Shown piece by piece: positions 18,145 through 29,800 of a stretch of DNA of 58,072 nt. The notes under the pieces are model-generated. The model was not told the DNA's origin. It made no database searches and saw only the letters and a program-made list of their open reading frames with translations. This DNA comes from Prevotella sp. UBA4376. GTDB lineage: Bacteria; Bacteroidota; Bacteroidia; Bacteroidales; Bacteroidaceae. How positions within the stretch are numbered: the first letter of the stretch is position 1; the number at the start of each line of letters is the position of its first letter. The position numbers were made by a program, and so were the translations under genes. The DNA lies in the NCBI GenBank assembly GCA_002391185.1, contig DGRY01000136.1, positions 1 through 58,072 on the forward strand, in the 5' to 3' direction.

Positions 18145-19449
18145 TTATTGTGCTGGCTGACGCAGAATCCAAGAACCTGCTGCACCTAAAGCATCATTAA
18201 GAGCCTCAACCTTGTCGATACAGTTCTTTACCTGAGTATCACCAGGAGCATCAACGAATGCCTTACCACTTGTCTTAGCAGCCTGAAGGGCAGCAATAGC
18301 ATCATTGAGTGCTGCACTAAGAGCGTCGTAGTTAGGATAGTTATTATTCTTCAGGAAAGCCATGAGAGAGTTTGCTACAGGAGCTGTTGCATTATCATCA
18401 AGTGTTCCATAAAGTGAATGCTTGATAGAATAGATATTGTCCTGATAGTCCTGGAAAGAGCGCTTTGAATAAGGTGACTCTATATAGTCGATTGCATCAT
18501 CGCCTTTACCCTGACCAGCTGCTACACGATAAGCCTGACCAAGTTTCTGGGTAAACACTTCCTGAGCAATATCAGAACAACCACCAGAAATGATGTTGCT
18601 CACTGTTTCCTGCCATGTTTTAAACATACCTGTAGCTGTTGTTGCACTCTTCAAATATGTAGAATAACATACATTCAAAGGAGATAATCCTGCATATTTT
18701 GTAGCAGCAACAGTCCAAGGTGCTTTATCAACAACCGACTTGATACTGCTTGAAACAGCATCACCAGCCCAACCGTATGCCAACAGAGAAATCATATTGC
18801 GAAGGTCGCCAGAAATAGCTGCAGCAAAAGCACACTCGTCAACAGTATTTACTGATGTAAGACCTTCTGCTGTTTCCTTCTCTGCTGTAAGAGCTGCCAA
18901 AGTGCGGTTAGCACCATCACGGAAAAGAATGAACTCAAGTCCGTGGAAACCCATTACTGACTCCAAATCTTTGCGACTTTCATATACAAACTTGTCTGCC
19001 TGCTCGCCATTAATGCCAGCAATCATGTCCTTATTATTGAGAAGTGATACAAGCTGACTGTGGTCGAGAGGCCAAGAGTCAATATGTGGATCTATTTCAT
19101 TATCCGTGGCTGCACCATAAAGGAACGACTCACTCTGCTCCCAATATTTACGAGCTGCCTTGAAAGCTTCGCAAGCTGCATCAATATCAGCCTGAGTAAG
19201 GCTGCCTGCCTTGCGCTTTGCATAAAGATTCTGGCAAGCATCATAAAGAGTCTGTGCGTTTGTTGCCAAATTGTTATATGTAGGCTCAACAATATTATCT
19301 ACATAATTGTCAACAATCGCCTTCATAACAGGGGCACCAGCATTAGAGTTGCCACCATTGTCATCATTTGAATCACTACATGAAGAAAGGCTAAATGCCA
19401 TTGTGCTTGCTGCTACAAAGAGCATAGCACTCTTGAAAATCTTTTTCAT
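18145..19449 (-). CDS. Imelysin-family (M75-like) lipoprotein
   Basis: 434 residues. A lipoprotein signal ends in the lipobox LSSC (residue about 24) followed by an Asp/Asn-rich tether. The helical imelysin domain carries the family motif GFHGLEFILFRD (GxHxxE) near residues 164-172 and EIDPHIDSWPLD earlier. Imelysins (IrpA, ICMP, EfeO/M) are iron-regulated surface or periplasmic proteins; peptidase activity is doubtful and metal binding is favoured. It sits between the porin and the di-haem cytochrome in one operon, the standard company for the family. Confidence 0.9.
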   Translation of the reverse strand: MKKIFKSAMLFVAASTMAFSLSSCSDSNDDNGGNSNAGAPVMKAIVDNYVDNIVEPTYNNLATNAQTLYDACQNLYAKRKAGSLTQADIDAACEAFKAARKYWEQSESFLYGAATDNEIDPHIDSWPLDHSQLVSLLNNKDMIAGINGEQADKFVYESRKDLESVMGFHGLEFILFRDGANRTLAALTAEKETAEGLTSVNTVDECAFAAAISGDLRNMISLLAYGWAGDAVSSSIKSVVDKAPWTVAATKYAGLSPLNVCYSTYLKSATTATGMFKTWQETVSNIISGGCSDIAQEVFTQKLGQAYRVAAGQGKGDDAIDYIESPYSKRSFQDYQDNIYSIKHSLYGTLDDNATAPVANSLMAFLKNNNYPNYDALSAALNDAIAALQAAKTSGKAFVDAPGDTQVKNCIDKVEALNDALGAAGSWILRQPAQ

Positions 19450-19485
19450 TTTCTTTTTTATTTTGATTAATTATAGTTGAAGATT

Positions 19486-20796
19486 CTACAGAAAGAAACC
19501 CTCGTAAACAACACCGATGTTTATTGATGGCTCGTTTTCAAAACCACTCTTGAACTTGCGCAGACTGTATTCTGCCTTAATGCCTATCTGAGAAACAGGA
19601 TGATAGTTAACACCTGCAGCAAACACCTGCTTGTTTGTCCATTGCTTAGTTTGGGCATTTACATAAGAATCATAATATTCATAATGTCCAAAGACATAGA
19701 GTTTCTTGTTGTCGGCACGCAAAGAAGCAATCTGCGAGAACACATCATAACCTGCCTCAACCATTGTTGCTATGGCATGACTGCCGAAATGCTTGCCGTT
19801 TCCTGACTCGTAAGGTTTCACACTTGAGGTGTTTGGATAAACATAGCTGGTTATCTTGTCGGCATCGCTAACATAGCCATAGTCAACATTACCACGAGCT
19901 ATCCAGTTGTATTTCTTGAAGGTAAAATCGAAAGAGCCAATATACACATTTCCCTTTATCTTCTTGGCATCGCCAAACTCCATATCGTGAGGAACAGAAT
20001 TGTGCATTGACTGACCATAGTAGCCACTAACACCAAGGCGAAGACCTGAAACTGAATAGTTGTCAACACGAAGGGCTGCAGCATATTTGTTAGCCACATC
20101 AAACTCAAATGGCGACTTTGTGCCACCTTTTATCCAATTTGCACGACTGAAATGGAAAGCGTCCAAACCTGCAAGAAGCTGAGCCTCATAACGGAACTTG
20201 CCAAGGCGTCCCCAGAGAGAAACACCTGTTTGATGCCATGTGCAAGGAAGGATAGTGTTCTCGCCTTCTGGACGATATACCGTGAAGAAATTTAATGGTT
20301 CATGATGTGCATTAATAAGTCCAACAGGAACAACAATATGACCCATACGAAGATTCAAGCCACGAGAGAAAGATTTCTGCAACCAAAACTGCTCAAGCTC
20401 AACCTCGCCACCACGCTCAGCTTCCTGCTCAAACTCTATTGACTCGTCAGCCTCATACTCTACAGATGAGCCTGTGCCACCATGCTCAAACTCAATCTCG
20501 GTACCTAAAGTCCAGCCCTTGCCAAAATCATATCCAAGATAGATTACTGCATGAGGAATATCAAAACGTCCATGACTTGGATCGTTCTTGTACTTTGAAG
20601 GAACAGTATAACGATTACCGTTATCACTATAGAAGTTGCGTGAGAAAGCAACCTCACCATATCCGCCGACACTAAGTCGTTTACCCGAAGCATGACTCAT
20701 TACCGAGTCGGCAGCACTTGTTTGAGCATTGGCAACTCCAGCCGAAGCACATAACAAAGCAGCTGCAAAAAAGCCTACCCTAATTTGTTGTTTCAT
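19486..20796 (-). CDS. Outer-membrane beta-barrel porin of the imelysin operon
   Basis: 436 residues. A Sec signal ends near ANAQ (residue about 25). The rest alternates polar and aromatic residues with a C-terminal Phe-rich strand (VYEGFFL), as in beta barrels. SVGGYGEVAFSRNFY near the start and the long GHIVVPVGLINAHHEP segment resemble phosphate-selective-porin-like proteins (OprP/DcaP type). A remarkable acidic loop of about 30 residues (near 110-140, many Glu) could line an entry for cations. First gene of the run, 36 bp before imelysin. It may let metal or haem reach the redox lipoproteins; this is inference from context. Confidence 0.8.
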   Translation of the reverse strand: MKQQIRVGFFAAALLCASAGVANAQTSAADSVMSHASGKRLSVGGYGEVAFSRNFYSDNGNRYTVPSKYKNDPSHGRFDIPHAVIYLGYDFGKGWTLGTEIEFEHGGTGSSVEYEADESIEFEQEAERGGEVELEQFWLQKSFSRGLNLRMGHIVVPVGLINAHHEPLNFFTVYRPEGENTILPCTWHQTGVSLWGRLGKFRYEAQLLAGLDAFHFSRANWIKGGTKSPFEFDVANKYAAALRVDNYSVSGLRLGVSGYYGQSMHNSVPHDMEFGDAKKIKGNVYIGSFDFTFKKYNWIARGNVDYGYVSDADKITSYVYPNTSSVKPYESGNGKHFGSHAIATMVEAGYDVFSQIASLRADNKKLYVFGHYEYYDSYVNAQTKQWTNKQVFAAGVNYHPVSQIGIKAEYSLRKFKSGFENEPSINIGVVYEGFFL

Positions 20797-20846
20797 TATT
20801 TATAGTTATTTTTCGTATCTTGAATCATTACCTTATTTCGCTGCTG

Positions 20847-20893
20847 CAAAATTATTACTATTAATATATGTTATCAATACCTAAAAGTAGGTA
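20847..20893 (-). promoter_or_regulatory. Promoter and dyad operator of the porin-imelysin operon
   Basis: On the minus strand TAATTTTG (-7, 20847-20854) with ATTG 20 bp upstream (20875-20878). Next to it is the perfect inverted repeat TACCTA-AAAG-TAGGTA (20878-20893), placed where a repressor such as a metal-responsive regulator would block the -33 element. The regulator is not identified. Confidence 0.5.
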
Positions 20894-20961
20894 AAATATC
20901 CCGTCGCTATTTAAGGAGGGGTGAAAAGAAGAATACAAACAAGAAGAAAATATTTGTCAAA

Positions 20962-21005
20962 CCATTATAAAGGCAATATAGACGCATTATAGAGGCATTA
21001 TAGAG
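20962..21005. repeat. 11-bp array related to the one at 2520
   Basis: Four consecutive 11-mers: CCATTATAAAG, GCAATATAGAC, GCATTATAGAG, GCATTATAGAG. The reverse complement of the last unit, CTCTATAATGC, matches the units at 2520-2552. Confidence 0.7.
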
Positions 21006-21062
21006 AAACAAGATGATAATATTCGATACATAAAATTGACAAATAGAAACAAGATAATGCTT

Positions 21063-21130
21063 TTTGAACAAAATGGAATAATTTTCGAACATCTGAAACA
21101 ATCACTATCTGCAATTATTTGATAACTTTG
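21063..21130 (+). promoter_or_regulatory. Activator-site candidates and -7 box of the first esterase gene
   Basis: TTTGAACA at 21063-21070 and TTCGAACA at 21084-21091 are 21 bp apart (two helical turns), followed by TAACTTTG (21123-21130), the -7 box. The same motif stands upstream of the SusC gene, so the hybrid regulator encoded between them is the likely ligand. Confidence 0.5.
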
Positions 21131-21143
21131 CAAACGGAAATAA

Positions 21144-22424
<1,281 letters not shown>

Positions 22425-22445
22425 ACACTATTAGACCTAAACAAC

Positions 22446-22486
22446 AAAAGAGGGTGAGTCTATATTGACTCACCCTCACTTTTTTA
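22446..22486. terminator. Bidirectional terminator between esterase and hybrid regulator
   Basis: GAGGGTGAGTC (22450-22460) and GACTCACCCTC (22467-22477) pair perfectly around a six-base loop. An A run stands on one side and a T run on the other. Confidence 0.9.
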
Positions 22487-25400
22487 TTTATACTGCGTTG
22501 GCGTAACACCAAACTGCTTTTTAAACACGTAAGAGAAATGACTCTGTGTAGAAAAGCCAGTCATGTCTGATATTTCAGAAATGGTGTGATGTCCTTCTTT
22601 AATAAGTTCTGCCGCACGGTTCAACTTATATGTTCTGAAGAAATTGCTTGGAGTTTCGCCTGTAAGACCTTTTATCTTATAATACAGCTTTGTTCTTGAG
22701 ATATGAATGAGGTCGGTAATATGAGCCACATCTAACTCTGAATTAGCAAGTTCATCTTCCATAAGCTGATACAGTTCTTCCATAAACTGCTTATCCTGAT
22801 GAGAAAGAACATTTTCTACATCCTCATCTGTTGTCTTTGTTGACTGACTAAGAATATGGCGCACACGCAGACGATTATTAAGCTGTGACTTGATAAGAGC
22901 CAGCAAAACATTAGGATCAAAAGGCTTGGTTACATAGGCATCAGCACCTACATTAAGTCCTTCAACCTGATTTTCTGGTGTTATCTTAGCAGTTACAAGA
23001 ATAACAGGAATATGACAAAGCTGTATATCCTGCTTTATCTCACGGCATAGTTCATAACCTGTCTTGCCTGGCATTATAACATCCGAGAGTATGATATTAG
23101 GTTCTTCCTCGCGCATTTTAGTCAAAGCATCCTCGGCATCAAGACAAGTGATTACACGATATTGTGCAGAGAGTAATGCCTGCATATAATTGATTATCTC
23201 TGTATCGTCATCAACAACAAGAATAGTAGGACGATGATCTTTATCTGTCAGTTGCTGTTCGTTCACAGAAACCTGAACAATATTATCAACAGGAGCAACA
23301 TAGCGCTGTCCGTCGTCTATCGGGCGACACTCCTCATCAGAATACATTTCACGATTCAAAGGATAAACAAAAGCAAACTCTGAGCCTTGTCCGTCTCTAC
23401 GATTAAATGCCTTGAGATAACCATGATGCAACTCTGCCAAACGACGAGAATAATACAAGCCAATACCTGTACCCCAGTTGATTATCGCCTTTGTTTGATT
23501 ATCAAGCTGATAATAACGTTTAAAGATATTTTCCAACTGATCTTCAGGGATGCCCTTTCCTGTATCAGCAACAGCAATTTTTACATATTGTTGACAATTG
23601 TCTTCGTCATTCAGCCTCAGAATACCTTTTGCCTCATCACGAGTGATAACGTCAAGATATATATATATACTACCACCTACAGGTGTGTATTTAAGAGCAT
23701 TAGACATAAGATTGCTCACTATCTTTTCAAGTTTATCGCTATCTGTCCATGCTTGAAGGGTATCTTCCATGCCATAGCGATGAATAGTCATTCTTTTCTG
23801 TCGTGCATTGAACTCAAAATCATCACATATTGTATTCAAGGCACTCACAACATCCATTTCTGAAACATTAAGTCTAAGAGTGTCGTTCTCAAGTTTATTA
23901 AAATCCATTAACTGATTTACAAGCTTGAACATGCGCTGAACACTATGTTGAGCTATAGCAAGAAGGTGACGATTTTCCTTACCCACAGTCTCACTTTGAG
24001 CAAGTTGAGTAACAGGACCAGAAATCATTGTGAGAGGAGTTCTGAATTCATGAGCTATATTAGCAAAAAAGCTCATATTCATCTTATTAGTACGCTGTTC
24101 TTGCTCTTTTTCTTTCTCTATCTCACGAGCTTCTTCTCTTGCACGAACAAGACGCTTACGTGCTACATAAATCTGGCGAACTATTAAGCTGGCAATAAGA
24201 ACATATATTATACAAGCCCACCAAGAACGCCAGGGAGCCTGACGAACAATAACATCAACCTGTGTTTCACCAAGAGTAGTTTGACTATCACTTGCTGTTA
24301 TCTTTACCTTGAACGTATAATGACCAGCTGGCATGTTAGCATAACTTGCTACATGTGCATTGCCTGCATCAATCCAGTCCTTATCATAGCCTTCCATCTG
24401 ATAATAATAGTGCACACGTTCATACTGGCTATAATCAAGAGCACAATACGACAAACTGAAGGAGTTTTCATTATAGTCAAGAACTATACGTTTACAACTA
24501 TCAAGAGTGGTTTCTATCTCGCCATCATCACGTGGACGCACCAACAGATTATGTACCTTTAAATCCTGCAAATATAAAGGTATCAGCTTACGCATGGAAA
24601 TATCAATAGGATTGAAATAGGTAAGTCCATGAAGACCACCAAACACAAGTTGTCCATCAGGCATACGGCATGATGCTCTATCATTAAACTCATCACCTCC
24701 CAAGCCATCGGTCTTATAGAAACTGGTCATCTTGCCTGTAGATATATCAAGCTTGTTAAGTCCCTTAAGAGTAGAAATCCAGATATTTCCTTGATTATCT
24801 TCCTCAATACTACTAATATCCGAGCAAGAGATACCAGCCACATGTTCTGCTCTATTTGTCTTTGGAGTATATTTTATAAGTCCATTGCTCACTGTTCCTA
24901 TCCACACAATACCATTAGTATCTTCAAAAGCCTTAACTGGGATAAATGTACTTCGTCGAATACAAGCTTTCCTGTCTTCTGTACTGATGGTTATTTCATT
25001 AGTCTGTCTGTTGGCTGCATTCATCAGCAGCATCTTCTGATTAAAAGCAGCTATCATAATCCTCCCATTACGCAAAGGGAGAAGAGAAGGAATGAAAGTG
25101 TAGCCGTTATACACCTGACGCGGATACAACTTCTTTTCTCCTGGTGTAACACAATAAAGTGTATTAGTGAAATTAGCTATCCATATTGTTCCGTCAATAG
25201 CTTGCTGAATGTCCATAACTCCTGAAAGCAGGTAGTAGTCAACAACTCTTAGAATAGAACCATCATAGAAACATCTAACAACAGAACTACCGGTAGATAA
25301 CCAAAGATAGTTTTCACGGTCTATAAGCATGTGAGCATATCCTTGATTCTTCTCTATCTCAGAAAGTCCCATAACATCAATCTGTTTCACGGAAGCTGGC

Positions 25401-26542
25401 GAAAGTGTTACTGCATAAATTCCTTTAGTAGGAACAGAAGCCCATAGCACTCCCCGCTTATCAACGACAACAGCAGAAACTGAATTGTTTCCTATAGCAC
25501 GATTGATGCTACGATTGTAATTAAATCTCTCTTCGTAATAGTATTCCGCTTCTATACCTTTGTCTGATGTTCCCATCCACAAATTCTTGTGTGAATCATA
25601 CAACAGCACAGAAACGGATCCCGAAGGCATCTCGAAGGGAAACTGACCATCAGATTGCCGTATCACGCTATTGTCTGAAGGCCGATAAAGAAACCCTCCA
25701 TTACGATCGGTAGCAATAAGCTGCTCACCATTTTCCATGGTGGTAACAGCATTTATAATTCCTCCATTTTCTGTTATACCCTTCAGTAACGCTTCGTTAA
25801 TAGTCGAAAACTGATTATTATGCGTATTATAGGCAAGAAGGTGTCCATAACCCGAAAGAATGATGGTTCCGTCGTTGTTCAGATGCGAGAAGAAATAATA
25901 ACCTGCAAGCTGTATCGTTTTTTTAAGCTTAAAATCGTTACCACTATATTTGCATATATAACTTGCACCAACCGACCAAATATCACCCATTTCATCGAGA
26001 AAAACATTCCCTGTAAACTGATTTTTCTTATCAAGGTTCGAAATAACTATCTTAAATTGCTTATCTGCTTCATCATACAACAGCAACTCATTGTTATTGT
26101 AGATAAAAACACGTCCGTTACGGTCTTCAAGAAACTTCAAACAGTTCTTGCTTCCCTTAGGAATAGAAACACGCTGAAACTGGTCGTTAGCCATATAAAG
26201 ACAGGGACCATTAATCGTTCCAACCCACAAACGATCCTTACTGTCAACAAACAGAGACTTTATCTGATTATCCTGCAAACCCTCAGAATCATCTGTACAG
26301 AAATACTGATGATACTCATGACCATCATAACGGTTAAGACCTCTGAAAGTACCTATCCAAATGTAACCACGGCTATCCTCCACCATAGCTGTTACATGCT
26401 TATTTGACAATTCATTAGAGATAACAAGAGAGTTCTCTGCATCTTTATCCTTTGCTGGTTTTTGATTCTCATGCGAACATGACACTACAAGAGTCAACAA
26501 CACTAACAACGGGATATGTTTTACATGTTTCGATATTTGCAT
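22484..26542 (-). CDS. Hybrid two-component system (HTCS) regulator of the polysaccharide utilisation locus
   Basis: 1352 residues, the usual HTCS size. An N-terminal signal or lipobox-like segment (LVVSCS) leads into a periplasmic two-propeller sensor made of Reg_prop repeats (VTAMVEDSRGYIWIGT and many WIGT/LWVGT blades). Then come a Y_Y_Y domain (about 690-765), one membrane span (about 775-800) and a HisKA domain with His831 in HEFRTP. HATPase follows, then a receiver with phosphoacceptor Asp1154 in LSDVIMPGK and a C-terminal AraC-type HTH (about 1250-1352, ISEISDMTGFSTQSHFSYVFKKQFG). HTCS proteins bind an oligosaccharide breakdown product in the periplasm and switch on the adjacent PUL. 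It is divergent from SusC, with a shared control region of about 265 bp. Confidence 0.96.
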   Translation of the reverse strand: MQISKHVKHIPLLVLLTLVVSCSHENQKPAKDKDAENSLVISNELSNKHVTAMVEDSRGYIWIGTFRGLNRYDGHEYHQYFCTDDSEGLQDNQIKSLFVDSKDRLWVGTINGPCLYMANDQFQRVSIPKGSKNCLKFLEDRNGRVFIYNNNELLLYDEADKQFKIVISNLDKKNQFTGNVFLDEMGDIWSVGASYICKYSGNDFKLKKTIQLAGYYFFSHLNNDGTIILSGYGHLLAYNTHNNQFSTINEALLKGITENGGIINAVTTMENGEQLIATDRNGGFLYRPSDNSVIRQSDGQFPFEMPSGSVSVLLYDSHKNLWMGTSDKGIEAEYYYEERFNYNRSINRAIGNNSVSAVVVDKRGVLWASVPTKGIYAVTLSPASVKQIDVMGLSEIEKNQGYAHMLIDRENYLWLSTGSSVVRCFYDGSILRVVDYYLLSGVMDIQQAIDGTIWIANFTNTLYCVTPGEKKLYPRQVYNGYTFIPSLLPLRNGRIMIAAFNQKMLLMNAANRQTNEITISTEDRKACIRRSTFIPVKAFEDTNGIVWIGTVSNGLIKYTPKTNRAEHVAGISCSDISSIEEDNQGNIWISTLKGLNKLDISTGKMTSFYKTDGLGGDEFNDRASCRMPDGQLVFGGLHGLTYFNPIDISMRKLIPLYLQDLKVHNLLVRPRDDGEIETTLDSCKRIVLDYNENSFSLSYCALDYSQYERVHYYYQMEGYDKDWIDAGNAHVASYANMPAGHYTFKVKITASDSQTTLGETQVDVIVRQAPWRSWWACIIYVLIASLIVRQIYVARKRLVRAREEAREIEKEKEQEQRTNKMNMSFFANIAHEFRTPLTMISGPVTQLAQSETVGKENRHLLAIAQHSVQRMFKLVNQLMDFNKLENDTLRLNVSEMDVVSALNTICDDFEFNARQKRMTIHRYGMEDTLQAWTDSDKLEKIVSNLMSNALKYTPVGGSIYIYLDVITRDEAKGILRLNDEDNCQQYVKIAVADTGKGIPEDQLENIFKRYYQLDNQTKAIINWGTGIGLYYSRRLAELHHGYLKAFNRRDGQGSEFAFVYPLNREMYSDEECRPIDDGQRYVAPVDNIVQVSVNEQQLTDKDHRPTILVVDDDTEIINYMQALLSAQYRVITCLDAEDALTKMREEEPNIILSDVIMPGKTGYELCREIKQDIQLCHIPVILVTAKITPENQVEGLNVGADAYVTKPFDPNVLLALIKSQLNNRLRVRHILSQSTKTTDEDVENVLSHQDKQFMEELYQLMEDELANSELDVAHITDLIHISRTKLYYKIKGLTGETPSNFFRTYKLNRAAELIKEGHHTISEISDMTGFSTQSHFSYVFKKQFGVTPTQYK

Positions 26543-26583
26543 TTAATTGTTTAGATACTTTTGTTATTTATGGTTTACATTCG

Positions 26584-26613
26584 CAAATGTACTAAAAAAG
26601 CATAGATTACAAA
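26584..26613 (-). promoter_or_regulatory. Promoter of the hybrid regulator gene
   Basis: On the minus strand TTTG (26610-26613), 18 bp, TACATTTG (26584-26591), about 42 bp upstream of the start. Near-canonical, suggesting basal constitutive expression of the sensor. Confidence 0.55.
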
Positions 26614-26628
26614 AAAAATAACATACTA

Positions 26629-26745
26629 TTTGAACATTTTCGACTGGTTTTGAACAATTAAGAAAAAGCCATATTGCTTTTGAACACTTTGAAAAACTTA
26701 AAAACTAACTTCGACAGAGTTTATCCCAAAAGGGCATTACCTTTG
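26629..26745 (+). promoter_or_regulatory. Three TTTGAACA motifs and -7 box upstream of the SusC operon
   Basis: TTTGAACA occurs at 26629, 26649 and 26679, spaced 20 and 30 bp (whole helical turns), upstream of TACCTTTG (26738-26745). No -33 TTTG is seen, as expected for an activator-dependent PUL promoter. Likely binding sites of the HTCS AraC domain. Confidence 0.6.
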
Positions 26746-26808
26746 CCAACAAAACCTAAACACGGGAAAATAAAGCCCTAAACAATAACCGTTAAACTCA
26801 TCTAAACA

Positions 26809-29800
26809 ATGAAACATTTTAGTATTCAAAGGTTATCAACCTTGTTTGCCTTGCTTATGATTAGCACGGCGTGTGCATTAGCACAAACAATTAAAATCTC
26901 AGGTACTGTTACCGACGAAATGGGTGAGCCATTGATTGGTGTTAGCGTCGTCGAAAAAGGTACCGCGAAAGGCGGCATTACCGACTTTGATGGAAAATAT
27001 TCCATTGAAGTAACGAGTGGTGCTACGCTTTCATTCTCTTATATAGGATATGTGACTCAAGAGAAAAAAGCAACTGCAAAAACCATTAATGTTAGCTTAA
27101 AACCCGACTCTAAGACTCTTGAAGATGTTGTTGTGGTTGGATATGGCGTTCAGAAGAAAAGCTCTGTTACTGGCGCCATTTCACAAGTGAAGGCTGAAGA
27201 TATGGAAAACCGCACTATTACTGATGCAAAGCAAGCCCTTCAGGGAAAGACTGCCGGTGTGCAGATTGTTTCTTCATCAGCTGCGCCAGGTTCAAGCCCC
27301 ACCGTTCGTGTACGTGGTTTCTCATCTAATGTAAGTTCAGAACCATTATATGTTGTTGACGGTGTCCGTTTGAGCGACATCAGCGGTATCGATCCAAACG
27401 ACATTGCTTCAATGGAAATTCTTAAGGATGCTGCATCTGCAGCTATCTATGGTGCTGAAGCTGGTAATGGTGTTGTACTTATCAGCACAAAGAAAGGTCA
27501 AGCTGGCGAAGGAAAGATTAGCTATAGCTTCCAATACACAGGTCAGTCACTTGCTCATGTACCAAACATGCTCAATGCAGAGGAATACATTGATTATATG
27601 ACTGAAAGTAGCACATTCACCAAGGACTATATGCTTAAGAATTGGGATGGTGTCACAAATACCGACTGGACAAAGGTTGCTTTTGAAAATAGTAAAATGA
27701 TAAAGCATAACGTTGCCTTTACAGGTGGTGGCGACCGCGGAAACTACTATCTTTCTCTCACATACCTAAACAATAATGGTATCGTTAAGGGTGATGCTGA
27801 TACCTATCAGCGTCTCACAGCAACAATCAATTCAGAATACAAGATTAAAAATTGGCTGAAAGTTGGTACTACCAACCAGATTGAGAAATACAATATACGT
27901 CAGGTATCATCAAACAGCGAGTATGGTTCTCTGCTTACTTCTGTCATGATGCTCGACCCTCTCACTCCAGACACATATACTGCTGACAATCTGCCATTCA
28001 ATATGGCTAATGCCTTAAATAACGGAAAGCACCTTTTAACCGATGAAAACGGCAATTATTATGGTGTATCTAAGTTCTATGCAGGTGAACAGTATCATCC
28101 TATGATTATGCGTGACAACAGTCTTGCAAAGAATAGCGGATTCAATATCAACGGTTCTATCTATGCTGATTTCACACCTATCAAAGACTTCACATTTACA
28201 TCTCGCTTCGGCTACCGATTAGCAGGTACTCGTAGCAGCAGTACAAGTTTACCTTTCTATGGCAACAGCGTGCAAAGCAACGACTATGTAAGCCAGAATG
28301 GTCAAAGTTCAACCACTATCTACTATCAATGGGAGAACTTTGCCAACTACATGAAATCATTTGGTCAGCACAACGTTAATGCAATGGTTGGTATGTCATA
28401 TCAGGAACAGTCATACGACTATGTTAGTGGTGGCTTGTCAGCAAACAACGAAGATGCTCTTCTCAAGAACGATCCTTTGTTCTACTATCTTAACTATGGC
28501 TCAGCATCTGCAACAAAGAGTGTTGGTGGTGAAAAAACACGCACAGCAAAGCTATCTTACTTTGGACGTTTAGGATACAACTACGCAAACAAATACTTTG
28601 CTCAATTCTCTCTTCGTGCCGATGCTGCAGACCTCGCACTTCTTCCAAAGAACACACGTTGGGGATATTTCCCAGCTGCTTCTGCAGGATGGACTATCTC
28701 TGAGGAGAAATTCTTTGAACCTATTCGTAACACCATAAACAGCTTGAAACTCCGTGCCAGTTGGGGACAGAACGGTAGTCTTTCTGCTCTTAGCGGATAT
28801 TCTTACAGCACAGATATGTCACAATCTGGTCTTTACCCTTTCTCAAGCGGCATCGACTACACACGTGGTGTAAAACCATCTACAATGGGTAACGATGACT
28901 TGAAGTGGGAGACATCAGAGCAGACCAACGTTGGTTTTGATACATATCTCTTCAACAGCAGACTTAATTTCAGCGCTGACTACTTCGTAAAGAAGACTAA
29001 GGATCTTTTGATTTGGAACACCACCCCTTCACTTGAAATTGGTGGTAGCACATCTCCTATTAATGCTGGTGATGTTAGCAACAAGGGTTTTGAATTTGAA
29101 CTTGGATGGCGCGACCACATAAAGGATTTCAACTATAGCATTCGTGGTAATCTCGCTACACTCAAGAATAAGGTAACTTATATTGATCCTTCTATCACCC
29201 GCTTGGCTGGTACCAACTTCCACACCTCTACCGTAACCTACTTTGAGCAGAATTATCCTGTTTACTATTTCCGTGGATACGTGTTTGACGGCATCGACAA
29301 CGAAGGAAATCCAACCTTTAAGGATCTTGACAATAGCGGTGGCATCAGCGATGGCGACCTCACTTATCTTGGCGATGCTATTCCTGACTTCACATATGGA
29401 ATCACTCTTACAGCAGCCTATAAGGGCTTAGATCTCACCGTCTTTGGTACAGGAGCATACGGCAACGAAATATTCAACTGTATCAACCGTCCTGACTACG
29501 CAGCAAGCAACAAGCAGAAAGACTTATTCTATACCGATCGTTGGACACCAACAAATCCAAATGGCACACAGCCACGTGCTGGCGCAGCAACAATGGAGTA
29601 TAGCTGTTCAAGCGCAATGGTGTTTGATGGCTCTTATTTCAAGATTAAGCAGATTCAGCTCGGTTACACCTTGCCTAAGAAACTTACCCACAAGATTGCT
29701 GTTAGCAATGCACGCGTTTACGTTTCATTGGACGACTTCTTTACATTAACCAGCTACAAAGGCTTCGATCCTGAAGCATCAGCTAACTCTACATCAGGTA

